Source: Butyrivibrio sp. NC2007 (GTDB lineage Bacteria > Bacillota > Clostridia > Lachnospirales > Lachnospiraceae). Taken from it: DNA of 64,000 nt. The notes beneath the pieces are model-generated. The model saw only the letters and a list, made by a program, of their open reading frames with translations. It did no database searches and was not told the origin of the DNA. Where the stretch lies: the NCBI RefSeq assembly GCF_000421405.1, contig NZ_ATWY01000001.1:1-64000 (forward strand), given 5' to 3'. This document shows, piece after piece, positions 35,185 to 43,878 of this stretch (positions are counted from its first letter, which is position 1; every line of letters begins with the position of its first letter). The position numbers and the translations under genes were made by a program.

Positions 35185-37125
35185 ATGAGTAGTAAAGAAG
35201 TAAAAGAAGAAGTTAAGATCAGATACGACGAATCAGGTCTTGACGAGAGAATTATCAGAGCAGTGACCGAGATGGGATTTGAGTACATGTCACCCATTCA
35301 GGCAGCTGCAATCCCTGTGATGATGGAGGGAGTTGACATCATCGGTCAGGCCCAGACCGGAACGGGCAAGACAGCTGCATTTGGAATACCTCTTCTTCAG
35401 AAAGTAGATCCGGACAACAAGCACCTTCAGGCAGTGGTTTTATGTCCTACAAGAGAGCTTGCGATGCAGGCAGCTGACGATATCAGAGATTTTGCCAAGT
35501 TTATGTCGGGAGTTAAAGTTCTTCCGGTATATGGCGGACAGGATATTTCAAGACAGATAAAGGCACTTTCTGCAGGCGTTCAGATAGTAGTCGGAACCCC
35601 GGGACGTGTCATGGATCATATGAGAAGGCATACCATGAAGATGAAGGATGTCAGAGTTCTCGTGCTTGATGAAGCTGACGAGATGCTCGACATGGGCTTT
35701 AGAGATGACATTGAGACCATCCTTCAGGGAATGCCAGAGGAGCGCCAGACAGCTCTTTTCTCAGCAACAATGCCCAAGCCCATCCTCGAGATCACCAAGA
35801 AGTATCAGAAAGAGGATGCAAGGTTCATCAAGATGACTCCCAAGGAAATAACCGTGGCAGCCATCGAACAGGCATATTACAGAGTTCCTCAGAAGATGAA
35901 GGAAGAGGTGCTCACAAGGCTCATGGATTACTATAATCCTGCAAGAAGCCTTATTTTCTGCAACACCAAGAGAATGGTAGACCAGCTCTCTGAGAGCCTT
36001 AAGGGCAAGGGATATCTGTGTGACGGGCTCCACGGAGATCTTTCTCAGAACCAGCGCGATACCGTAATGAATCTCTTTAGAAGTGGCAGGATCAACATCC
36101 TCATTGCTACAGATGTAGCTGCTAGAGGAATTGATGTAAGCGGAGTTGAGGCTGTATTTAACTTCGATATTCCCGAGGATATTGAGTATTACGTTCACAG
36201 AATCGGACGTACCGGAAGAGCAGGTAAGAGCGGAAAGAGCTTTACCCTCGTCGGCGGCAGAGAGATGTACAAGCTTCGCGAGATTGAGAAGATCTGCCAC
36301 ACAACCATCGAGGAGAGACGAGTTCCAGGTGCAAAAGAGATAACAAGGGCCAAGTCTCAAAAGGTCTTTGCCGAAGTTATCGATATCATTGAGAATGACG
36401 ACATCACTCAGGTTCTTGAGTATGTAAAGAGCAAGGTTGATGAGGGCGAGTACACAGCTGAGCAGCTGGCAGCCGGATTCATGAAGCTCAAGATGGGCGC
36501 TGACATTAAGGATATAGTTCTTTTTGAAAAGAGAGAATCCAAGCGAGACAGATACAGAAGAACCGGTGAAAGACTAAAAAGGCGCGAGGACGAGGGCGGA
36601 AGGCGCGGAAGATCTGATGATGAAAAGAGATCTTCACGTGACAGACGCTCCGATAAGAAGGACAGATTTGAGAAGACTGAAAAGAGATTTGACAAGAAGT
36701 CCGATAAGAGGAGCGTTTCCGGAAGACCTTCAAGAAAATCAGAGAAGAGACCTGAGAGAGTAGTTGAGAAAAAGCCTGAGAACAAGCTGGATATTGGCGA
36801 TCTTAACGAACTCAAGGATATTTACAAAAAGAAAGAGAGCAGGTCAGCTGATAAAACTCGCAAGCCTTCAAACGACAGACCTGCAAGAAAGCGTTCATCA
36901 GATGCATTCGAAAATGTAGGACGTATCAACATCAAGGGTGAAGGCTCAACCAAGGCCTGGTATGTCGGACAGGACGAAGACACCATGAACCTGTCAAAGT
37001 CCAAAAAGAAGTCTGTAAAAGCTCAGAACAAAAAGAGGAGCCTTGATTATCTTCAGGATATGAGCGATCTTGTAATGGAGAGCTTCGGAAAAAGGAAGAA
37101 CAGGGAGAGCGGGGATAAGAAATGA
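35185..37125 (+). CDS. DEAD-box RNA helicase (CshA/DeaD type) with basic tail
   Basis: 646 aa. The two RecA-like domains carry Q-motif, AQTGTGKTAAF, PTRELA, TPGRV, DEAD (VLDEADEMLDMGF), SAT, and HRIGRTGRAG. Residues from about 450 form a long Arg/Lys/Ser-rich, probably disordered tail (RRTGERLKRRED, KKDRFEKTEKRFDKK). Such tails help bind structured RNA, as in cold-shock and ribosome-assembly helicases. AGGAGT precedes the ATG. The stop overlaps the K+ channel gene by 4 nt. Confidence 0.93.
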   Translation: MSSKEVKEEVKIRYDESGLDERIIRAVTEMGFEYMSPIQAAAIPVMMEGVDIIGQAQTGTGKTAAFGIPLLQKVDPDNKHLQAVVLCPTRELAMQAADDIRDFAKFMSGVKVLPVYGGQDISRQIKALSAGVQIVVGTPGRVMDHMRRHTMKMKDVRVLVLDEADEMLDMGFRDDIETILQGMPEERQTALFSATMPKPILEITKKYQKEDARFIKMTPKEITVAAIEQAYYRVPQKMKEEVLTRLMDYYNPARSLIFCNTKRMVDQLSESLKGKGYLCDGLHGDLSQNQRDTVMNLFRSGRINILIATDVAARGIDVSGVEAVFNFDIPEDIEYYVHRIGRTGRAGKSGKSFTLVGGREMYKLREIEKICHTTIEERRVPGAKEITRAKSQKVFAEVIDIIENDDITQVLEYVKSKVDEGEYTAEQLAAGFMKLKMGADIKDIVLFEKRESKRDRYRRTGERLKRREDEGGRRGRSDDEKRSSRDRRSDKKDRFEKTEKRFDKKSDKRSVSGRPSRKSEKRPERVVEKKPENKLDIGDLNELKDIYKKKESRSADKTRKPSNDRPARKRSSDAFENVGRINIKGEGSTKAWYVGQDEDTMNLSKSKKKSVKAQNKKRSLDYLQDMSDLVMESFGKRKNRESGDKK

Positions 37126-38324
37126 CAAAAACTGGGGGTCGTAATCTAAACCGTGTAAGAGCTAAAGTCTTTAATATGGTCAGTACCGGCGTTGTTGATC
37201 AGCCAATCAACAAACTTTACGACATCCTGAGTATTATTGCCCTGATACTCAATCTTTTTGCGGCTTTCGCAATAACATTTGATTATATGGAGGAGCACTA
37301 TAAAGGGCTCCTCCTTGCTATTGAAGCAGTGACGACATTTTCCTTTGCTGTTGATTACGTGCTTCGTCTTTTTACAGCAAAAGAGCTGTATCCAAAACTT
37401 TCAGAAAAAGATTCGGTAATAAAATATATCTTTTCCTTCGCAGGTCTGGTAGATCTTTTATCTTTCCTGCCATATTACCTGCCTGTATTCTTCCCTGCAG
37501 GAACCACAGTGTTCAGGCTATTTAGAGTGGCAAGAATACTGAGGCTCTTTAGGATCAATTCCTATTACGATCAATTGAATGTCATCACAGAAGTCCTTTC
37601 GTCCAAGAAGCAGCAGCTCACAGCATCAGTATTTATCATTCTGATCCTCATGATGGCTTCGAGTCTTTGCATGTACAGTGTTGAGCACGAAGCTCAGCCT
37701 GAAGTATTCCAGAATGCTTTCTCCGGAATCTGGTGGTCTGTATCTACGCTTTTGACGGTCGGATATGGCGATATTTATCCGGTGACCATAGCTGGTAAGA
37801 TGCTGGGAATCCTCATAAGCTTTCTGGGTGTTGGTATGGTAGCTATCCCTACCGGTATCATAAGTGCCGGATTCGTCGAGCAGTATCAGAAGCTTAAGGC
37901 AGTAGGACAGTTCGCAGAGGAAGAAAATATTCACTTTATCAGGATCAAGCTTGGTGAAGAGGATTCATGGAATGGAAAAAGAATCTCTGAGATCGGTTTT
38001 CCTAAGGACATGATAGTTGTTTCCATTCAGAGAGAGAATGATACCATAATTCCAAGGGGAGATGTTGTCCTTAGGGAAGGAGACGTCGTTGCACTCTGTG
38101 CCGAGAAGGCAAAAGACCTCCAGCCGATTGAGCTAAGAGAGATCACAATAAACGAAGGGCATTCTTGGAATGGTGTTGCCATAAAAGATCTGGATATTTC
38201 AAGGCAGAGTCATATCTTCCTTATCAGGAGAAATGGAGAGGCAATCATTCCTCGTGGCAGTGTTGTCATAAATGCCGGAGACGTTGTTCTTCTGCAGGAT
38301 AAGTATAAGAGAGTGATAATCTAA
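37122..38324 (+). CDS. Voltage-gated-type potassium channel with tandem TrkA-C domains
   Basis: 400 aa. Six membrane segments include an S4-like helix with regularly spaced Arg (FRLFRVARILRLFR) and a pore with the selectivity filter TVGYGD. The cytosolic part holds two TrkA-C-type units (about 265-330 and 336-400: WNGKRISEIGFPKD...IIPRGDVVLREGDVV and WNGVAIKDLDISRQ...IIPRGSVVINAGDVV). I see no RCK-N nucleotide-binding domain. Potassium flux gated by voltage and possibly a small ligand is inferred. The coupling to the helicase is by a 4-nt overlap. Confidence 0.88.
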   Translation: MTKTGGRNLNRVRAKVFNMVSTGVVDQPINKLYDILSIIALILNLFAAFAITFDYMEEHYKGLLLAIEAVTTFSFAVDYVLRLFTAKELYPKLSEKDSVIKYIFSFAGLVDLLSFLPYYLPVFFPAGTTVFRLFRVARILRLFRINSYYDQLNVITEVLSSKKQQLTASVFIILILMMASSLCMYSVEHEAQPEVFQNAFSGIWWSVSTLLTVGYGDIYPVTIAGKMLGILISFLGVGMVAIPTGIISAGFVEQYQKLKAVGQFAEEENIHFIRIKLGEEDSWNGKRISEIGFPKDMIVVSIQRENDTIIPRGDVVLREGDVVALCAEKAKDLQPIELREITINEGHSWNGVAIKDLDISRQSHIFLIRRNGEAIIPRGSVVINAGDVVLLQDKYKRVII

Positions 38325-38327
38325 ATT

Positions 38328-38343
38328 GTGACAAATATGTCAC
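38328..38343. repeat. Small palindrome between channel and HAD genes
   Basis: GTGACA and TGTCAC flank AATA. It is too short and lacks a T tract for a terminator. It could be an operator for the HAD gene 30 nt downstream, but no regulator can be named. Confidence 0.3.
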
Positions 38344-38373
38344 GTACTAGCGATAATTATTTGAGGTAGAACC

Positions 38374-39246
38374 GTGAGTGAGAATATTTTAAAGGACTTA
38401 CAGGATATAGAATTAAAGAAGAAAATTTTAATAGATACAGAGCTCTTTGTGCTTGACATGGATGGCACTTTTTATCTGGGAGATGAGATCCTTGACGGAG
38501 CTCTTGATTTCCTTGAATCTGTTAAAAGAGCCGGTAAGAAATATATCTTTTTTACAAACAACTCATCAGTGTCATCAGAGAACTATATTGAGAAACTAAA
38601 AAAGATGAACTGTCACATTTCCAGGGACATGATCATGACCAGTGGAGATGTGATGATCAGATTTTTAAAGAGTAAGTACCCTGACAAGAGTGTATACCTG
38701 CTTGGAACACCTGAACTGGAAAAGAGCTTTAGAGAGGCAGGGGTCAATCTCTTTGAATCTGAGCGAGATGAAAAGGCAGCTATGAGCCATGCAATCTGCG
38801 AGAATATACCGGATATCGTGGTTGTGGCCTTTGATAAGACTTTAAATTATGAGAAGCTTTCAAACGCCTGCGTTTATATCATGAAGGGTGCTAAATTCCT
38901 GGCAACACACCTTGATATTAACTGCCCTGTGAAAGAAGGCTTTATTCCTGACTGCGGAGCAATGTGTGCTGCAATCGAGCTCTCAACCAAGGTAAGTCCT
39001 AAGTTTGTAGGCAAGCCATTTAAAGAGACTGTAGATATGGTAGTTGACGCGACAGGAGTAGATGCTTCTAAGATTTCTTTTGTCGGAGACCGCATATATA
39101 CTGATGTTGCCACAGGTGTTAATAATGGGGCAATGGGAGTGCTGGTTCTGACCGGTGAGTGCAAGCTTGAAGAAGTGCCGGATTCTGAGGTTAAACCCAC
39201 TGTTATATTTGACTCGATCAAGGAGATGGGAGAACTCCTTGATTAA
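38374..39246 (+). CDS. HAD-IIA family phosphatase (NagD-like)
   Basis: 290 aa. HAD motif I is DMDGTFYLGDEIL, motif II FTNNSS, motif III the Lys in GKPFK, and motif IV VGDRIYTDVATG. A C2-type cap lies between, as in NagD and p-nitrophenyl phosphatases. The physiological phosphate ester is unknown. The start is GTG at 38374 behind GAGGTAG. The -35 box of the ruvA promoter overlaps its last codons. Confidence 0.88.
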   Translation: MSENILKDLQDIELKKKILIDTELFVLDMDGTFYLGDEILDGALDFLESVKRAGKKYIFFTNNSSVSSENYIEKLKKMNCHISRDMIMTSGDVMIRFLKSKYPDKSVYLLGTPELEKSFREAGVNLFESERDEKAAMSHAICENIPDIVVVAFDKTLNYEKLSNACVYIMKGAKFLATHLDINCPVKEGFIPDCGAMCAAIELSTKVSPKFVGKPFKETVDMVVDATGVDASKISFVGDRIYTDVATGVNNGAMGVLVLTGECKLEEVPDSEVKPTVIFDSIKEMGELLD

Positions 39247-39267
39247 AGCAAACAAATGTTCTATAAT
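39239..39267 (+). promoter_or_regulatory. ruvAB promoter with LexA box
   Basis: TTGATT (39239-39244) and TATAAT (39262-39267) are 17 nt apart. Between them CAAACAAATGTTCT (39249-39262) matches the Gram-positive LexA (DinR) consensus CGAAC-N4-GTTC with one mismatch in the core. This implies SOS control of ruvAB. Confidence 0.75.
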
Positions 39268-39302
39268 GTTCTTTAGAAAATCAGTTTGTGGGGGAAATTG
39301 CT

Positions 39303-39923
39303 GTGATAGCTTATGTTAACGGCATTTTAGAGAGTATTGAAGAGGGGCTTGCCATCGTAGATGTGGGCGGAGTCGGGATGAATGTATTTATCTCAGGCTC
39401 AACAATGGACAGAATGCCCGGCATCGGCGAGGCTGTTAAGCTCTATACATATACCTCGGTAAAAGAGGATTCTTTTACTCTATACGGATTTCTATCAAGG
39501 GATGAGCTCTCCTTATTCAAGATGCTCATTTCTGTCAACGGAATAGGCCCCAAGGGAGGTCTTTCCATTCTGTCGGTCATGACACCGGATGATCTCAGAT
39601 TTGCAATAATGGCGGGAGATGCAGGAACTATCTCCAAGGCTCCGGGAGTCGGCAAGAAGACTGCCGAGAGGATAACTCTTGAACTTCGCGACAAGATCAA
39701 GGCTACGGAGGATGATATGCTTCGCAGCTCATCTGCCGTTACACTTGATGATCTTACAGGTGAGGCTTCATCAGCAAGAGATGAGGCAGTTGCTGCACTT
39801 GTAGCACTTGGCTACAACTCATCCGATGCAATGAAGGCTGTCAGGAAAGTTCTTGCTGAGAATGATTCTGCATCCGGTGATACTGAGATGCTGCTTAAAC
39901 TCGCGCTTAAGGAGATGTTCTGA
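39303..39923 (+). CDS. ruvA: Holliday junction DNA helicase subunit RuvA
   Basis: 206 aa. The GTG at 39303 gives the canonical start (M)IAYVNGILE and has GGGGGAAA in front; an earlier GTG at 39288 would overlap that ribosome site. The HhH motifs ([15 protein letters not shown] and [12 protein letters not shown]) and the C-terminal RuvB-binding three-helix domain are present. It binds four-way junctions and loads RuvB. It overlaps ruvB by one base. Confidence 0.96.
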   Translation: MIAYVNGILESIEEGLAIVDVGGVGMNVFISGSTMDRMPGIGEAVKLYTYTSVKEDSFTLYGFLSRDELSLFKMLISVNGIGPKGGLSILSVMTPDDLRFAIMAGDAGTISKAPGVGKKTAERITLELRDKIKATEDDMLRSSSAVTLDDLTGEASSARDEAVAALVALGYNSSDAMKAVRKVLAENDSASGDTEMLLKLALKEMF

Positions 39924-40954
39924 TGGAGAAGCGTAAGATTGTAACCACTGCCAGAGGGATGGATGCGGAATTTAGTCCTGAAGATGTCAAGATTGAAGGT
40001 TCACTTCGCCCCAAGACTTTAGATAACTACATAGGTCAGAAGAAGATAAAAGAGAGCCTTAAGATTTACATCGAGGCTGCCAAGGGAAGAGGCGAGAGCC
40101 TTGATCACCTGCTTTTCTACGGACCTCCCGGACTTGGTAAGACTACACTTGCCAGCATTATTGCAAATGAAATGGGCGTCGGCATTAAGATCACATCAGG
40201 CCCTGCTATTGAGAAACCCGGAGATATGGCAGCCATCCTCAATAATCTTAAGGAAGGCGACGTTCTCTTTGTAGATGAGATCCACAGACTTAACAGACAG
40301 GTAGAGGAAGTCCTTTATCCTGCCATGGAGGATTTCTGCATAGATATCATGATCGGCAAGGGACCTACAGCCAGGTCCATAAGACTTGACCTGCCTCACT
40401 TTACTCTTATTGGTGCAACCACCAGGGCTGGAATGCTGTCAGCACCTTTAAGAGACAGATTTGGAATGATTCACCGAATGGAGTATTACGACATAGAGGA
40501 GCTTTGCAGCATTATCCTTCAGTCTGCAAGAGTACTTGATGTTGAGGTTGATAACGCAGGCGCTATCGAGATGGCCAGAAGGAGCCGTGGAACTCCGCGT
40601 CTTGCCAACAGAGTGCTTAAGAGAGTAAGAGACTTTGCCCAGGTAAGGTTTGATGGTAAGATCACAGAGGATGTTGCAATAACAGCTCTTGATCTCATGG
40701 ATGTCGACAAGATGGGCCTTGATCACACTGATAGAAATCTGCTCCTGACCATGATCAATAAGTTCTCAGGTGGACCGGTCGGACTTGATACTCTGGCAGC
40801 TGCTATAGGAGAGGATCCGGGTACTATTGAAGATGTTTACGAGCCATTTCTTATCAAAAACGGGTTCCTGAACAGAACACCCAGAGGAAGAGTGGTAACA
40901 GAAGCTGCATATCATCATTTAGGGCTTGAAATGCCTACTGATAACGAATTATAA
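39923..40954 (+). CDS. ruvB: Holliday junction branch-migration ATPase RuvB
   Basis: 343 aa AAA+ protein. Walker A is GPPGLGKTT, Walker B is LFVDEIHRL, sensor 1 lies in [17 protein letters not shown], and the C-terminal winged helix contains [11 protein letters not shown]. It drives branch migration with RuvA. The start overlaps the ruvA stop, so the two are translationally coupled and share the LexA-controlled promoter. Confidence 0.97.
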   Translation: MEKRKIVTTARGMDAEFSPEDVKIEGSLRPKTLDNYIGQKKIKESLKIYIEAAKGRGESLDHLLFYGPPGLGKTTLASIIANEMGVGIKITSGPAIEKPGDMAAILNNLKEGDVLFVDEIHRLNRQVEEVLYPAMEDFCIDIMIGKGPTARSIRLDLPHFTLIGATTRAGMLSAPLRDRFGMIHRMEYYDIEELCSIILQSARVLDVEVDNAGAIEMARRSRGTPRLANRVLKRVRDFAQVRFDGKITEDVAITALDLMDVDKMGLDHTDRNLLLTMINKFSGGPVGLDTLAAAIGEDPGTIEDVYEPFLIKNGFLNRTPRGRVVTEAAYHHLGLEMPTDNEL

Positions 40955-40955
40955 T

Positions 40956-41129
40956 GTTAGTGATATGCGGATTCAAAGTCCCAAAATGTTGTGCTTGCAC
41001 AAAATATTTTGGGACCTTGAAGACGTAACAGAAATGAGGAAAGATACGCGAAGTATGAGCGTATCAATTTCCGAATTTATGTAGATTTGCGAAAATGTCT
41101 ATGACATGGAGCAAATCTATATCACTAAC
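40956..41129 (+). ncRNA. Cloverleaf-like structured element between ruvB and zapA
   Basis: An 11-bp outer stem (40956-40966 with 41119-41129, perfect) encloses three hairpins. Arm A is 40972-41020: TTCAA, GTCCCAAAAT and ATTTTGGGAC, TTGAA around an inner TTGTG/CACAA. Arm B is 41038-41072: GGAAA and GATACGC with GCGTATC and TTTCC. Arm C is 41084-41117: GATTTGC/GCAAATC around ATGTC/GACAT. Nearly every base is in or next to a stem. It begins 2 nt after the ruvB stop and ends 7 nt before the zapA ribosome site. It could be a regulatory leader of zapA, a processed RNA, or a mobile palindromic element. The strand is assumed from the genes. Confidence 0.65.
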
Positions 41130-41147
41130 ACTCTAGAGGAGAATCGT

Positions 41148-41555
41148 ATGGCATCCAAGACAGATACCGAAGTATTGATCGGGGGCAAGGTTTTTACATT
41201 AAGCGGATATGAGAGTGAGGAATACCTTCAGAAGGTAGCTTCTTATATCAACAATAAGATTGCTGAATACAACAAGATCGACGGCTTTAAGAGACAGCCC
41301 ATCGATACTCAGAATGTGCTTCTTCAGCTCAATATCGCTGACGACTACTTTAAGTCCAAGAAGCAGATAGAGCTTATGGAAGAGCAGCTCTCCGAGAAGG
41401 AGAAAGAGCTCTATGACCTCAAGCATGAGCTTATCGCAACTCAGATCAAGCTTGAGAACACTGAGAAGAATAGCAAGAACCTTCAGACCAAGCTCGATGA
41501 TTCATCCAAGAAGATCATTCAGCTTGAAGCTCAGGTGAAGGGTAACAAGAAGTAA
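41148..41555 (+). CDS. zapA: Cell-division protein ZapA
   Basis: 135 aa from the ATG at 41148 with GAGGAGA before it. The N-terminal ZapA domain (VLIGGKVFTLSGYESEEYLQKVASYINNKI) is followed by a long coiled coil (about 60-130). ZapA binds and bundles FtsZ at the division site. The structured element at 40956-41129 forms its immediate leader. A terminator follows at once. Confidence 0.85.
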   Translation: MASKTDTEVLIGGKVFTLSGYESEEYLQKVASYINNKIAEYNKIDGFKRQPIDTQNVLLQLNIADDYFKSKKQIELMEEQLSEKEKELYDLKHELIATQIKLENTEKNSKNLQTKLDDSSKKIIQLEAQVKGNKK

Positions 41556-41563
41556 GGATTTTT

Positions 41564-41590
41564 AAGGCTGTCTCAGGACAGCCTTTTTTT
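41564..41590 (+). terminator. Terminator of zapA
   Basis: AAGGCTGTC (41564-41572) pairs with GACAGCCTT (41577-41585) around TCAG, followed by T run. The next start codon lies only 7 nt behind the T tract. Confidence 0.85.
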
Positions 41591-41596
41591 AAGCGT

Positions 41597-43870
41597 ATGA
41601 AAAGAGTAGAACTTCTTTCACCGGCTGGTGGATATGAAACAATGGTGGGAGCATTCAATGCGGGTGCTGACGCCGTTTATCTGGGCGGATCCAAATTTGG
41701 TGCAAGAGCCTATGCTGACAATTTTGACAGAGATCAGGTCCTTGACGCTATTTCCTACGCCCATCTCCATGATAAAAAGATATATATGACGGTCAATACG
41801 CTGGTCAAGGAAAACGAGTATGGCGAGCTTTATGACTTTATGCTTCCATATGCAGACAGAGGGCTTGATGGAGTAATAGTTCAGGACCTTGGTGTTATGC
41901 GTCTTATAAGGCAGGAATTCCCCGGGATAGAGCTTCACGCCAGCACTCAGCAGACAGTGACCGGTGTATATGGTGCCAAACTCCTTAAAGAGAGGGGCTG
42001 TACCAGAGTTGTGCCAGCCAGAGAGCTTAGTCTATCTGAGATGAAGGCCATTAGAGATGAGGCTGACATCGAGGTAGAGGCATTTATTCATGGTGCAATG
42101 TGCTACTGTTATTCCGGAATATGTCTTTTCAGCAGCGTTGTTGGGGGCAGGAGCGGTAACAGAGGCAGATGTGCTCAGCCCTGCAGACTTCCGTATAGAA
42201 TGAATGGCAAGTCAGGAGAGCAGTATCCACTAAGTCTTAAGGATATGAGCACGATTGCCATTATTCCTGAACTTATCGAGGCAGGAATAGACTCTTTTAA
42301 AATCGAAGGAAGAATGAAGAAACCGGAGTACTCTGCCGGTGTAACGGCTCTTTACAGGAAATATATTGATAAATACTACGAGAATCCAAAGGGGGATCAC
42401 AGCGTATCCAAAGAGGATATGGAGATACTTAGAAACCTCTATCAGAGGACCGGTATCAGCGACGGATATTATCACAGACACAATGACAAGGCTATGGTAA
42501 CTGTAGTTTCACCGGCCTATAACCCAACATCGGAGGAGATTCTGTCAGAGGTTCATGAGAAGTTCCTTACATCAGAACTTAAGCTAAAGTGTGACATTTT
42601 CTGTGAGCTTAGGGTTGGAGAGGCTGCTAAGATTGCAATGTCGCTTTCTTTTGGTGACGATGTTATTTACGAGGAGTGCACGGGTAGTGAGGTACAGGCT
42701 GCATCCAAGAGGCCTCTCGAAGAGGAGAATGTAAGAAAACAGCTCCTTAAGCTAGGCGGAACACCTTTTGAGTGCGAGAACATCGAGATCACTATTGATG
42801 ATAATGGCAGTGGAACAGGTATATTCATCGCTGTAAGTGAACTTAATGAGCTCAGAAGAACGCTTGTTGCCAAGGTAACCGACAGGCTTTACGAGATCAA
42901 GAAGAACGCTCAGAAACTAAACTCTTATGAGAATGTAAGGCACTTTACCGACCTTGATTCATATAAATCTGTAGATGCTAAGAGAGGACCTTTACATATC
43001 CTTTGCAACACTAAAGAGCAGTTAAGTACTGTACTTGAGAGAGCTGAGAATAATACCGATATTGGTAGAATATATGTAGACAGCAATATCTTTTTATCTG
43101 TTGATGTAAAAGAACTTTCGACTAACATTTCGAATCTTGAGATGTTTGTAGCACTTCCTTATGTCACAAGGAAGGAAGACTTTGACGGCTGCAAGGAAGT
43201 TCAGAGAGTACTTGATAAGCTCCCGGAATCGGGATATACAGGTGTTCTTGTAAGAAATCTCGAGCAGCTGGGCTATCTATGCGATAAAGGTTTTACCGGC
43301 AAAGCTGTCTCTGATTACAGCGTATATACCTGGAATAAAGAAGCAGCAATGGAACTCATAGACTGTAATGAACAGGATGGATTCAGACTTGAGGAAGTAA
43401 CTGTGCCTTATGAGCTTAACTTTGGTGAAGCAAGAGATATGGCCGGAGAGCTCAAGAAGACTGTAGATATCCCTGTATCCTACAATCTCTATGGCCATAT
43501 GCCTATGATGGTAAGTGCAGGCTGCATCAAGAAGACAACAGACAGATGCAGTGGACGTGTTCATGAGCTCTACACTGAGGACACCACCATTATAGACAGA
43601 CTCGGCAATGTGCTGCCTGTAACCTGCAATTGCAGACATTGCTATAACGTGATCTGGAACGTCCATCCAACATCTCTTCATGGAAGAATGGGCAAGATCA
43701 TGAACGAAAAGAGCTTTGATCACTACCGCATTGATTTTACTATTGAGAGTGCAAAGAGATGCGGAGAAGTTTTAGACTATTACACGGATCTGTATAACGG
43801 AGCAGATGCGTCAGATATATTTGAAAGTGGCAGCTTTACCACAGGACATTTTAAACGCGGAGCAGAATAA
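41597..43870 (+). CDS. U32 peptidase-family protein (RlhA/TrhP-like), full-length with C-terminal extension
   Basis: 757 aa. It begins with the family start MKRVELLSPAGGYETM. The signature is ELHASTQQTV...E(A/V)FIHGAMCYCYSGICLFSSVVGGRSGNRGRCAQPCRLPY, with the Cys residues thought to hold an iron-sulfur cluster. The C-terminal half (DUF3656-like) carries further Cys (CNCRHCYN). Characterised U32 members hydroxylate RNA (RlhA on 23S rRNA, TrhP on tRNA) rather than cut protein. Which RNA is targeted here is unknown. No Shine-Dalgarno is present: the ATG follows the zapA terminator by 7 nt. Confidence 0.9.
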   Translation: MKRVELLSPAGGYETMVGAFNAGADAVYLGGSKFGARAYADNFDRDQVLDAISYAHLHDKKIYMTVNTLVKENEYGELYDFMLPYADRGLDGVIVQDLGVMRLIRQEFPGIELHASTQQTVTGVYGAKLLKERGCTRVVPARELSLSEMKAIRDEADIEVEAFIHGAMCYCYSGICLFSSVVGGRSGNRGRCAQPCRLPYRMNGKSGEQYPLSLKDMSTIAIIPELIEAGIDSFKIEGRMKKPEYSAGVTALYRKYIDKYYENPKGDHSVSKEDMEILRNLYQRTGISDGYYHRHNDKAMVTVVSPAYNPTSEEILSEVHEKFLTSELKLKCDIFCELRVGEAAKIAMSLSFGDDVIYEECTGSEVQAASKRPLEEENVRKQLLKLGGTPFECENIEITIDDNGSGTGIFIAVSELNELRRTLVAKVTDRLYEIKKNAQKLNSYENVRHFTDLDSYKSVDAKRGPLHILCNTKEQLSTVLERAENNTDIGRIYVDSNIFLSVDVKELSTNISNLEMFVALPYVTRKEDFDGCKEVQRVLDKLPESGYTGVLVRNLEQLGYLCDKGFTGKAVSDYSVYTWNKEAAMELIDCNEQDGFRLEEVTVPYELNFGEARDMAGELKKTVDIPVSYNLYGHMPMMVSAGCIKKTTDRCSGRVHELYTEDTTIIDRLGNVLPVTCNCRHCYNVIWNVHPTSLHGRMGKIMNEKSFDHYRIDFTIESAKRCGEVLDYYTDLYNGADASDIFESGSFTTGHFKRGAE

Positions 43871-43878
43871 GAACTTAA

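Noticed and set aside
36408..36815. Minus-strand frame opposite the helicase tail
   Set aside because: Ser/Leu/Phe-rich shadow of the Arg/Lys-rich tail; no start signal.
38328..38343. CRP/FNR-type site
   Set aside because: The palindrome GTGACA-AATA-TGTCAC has the wrong spacing for TGTGA-N6-TCACA, and no such regulator is known here.
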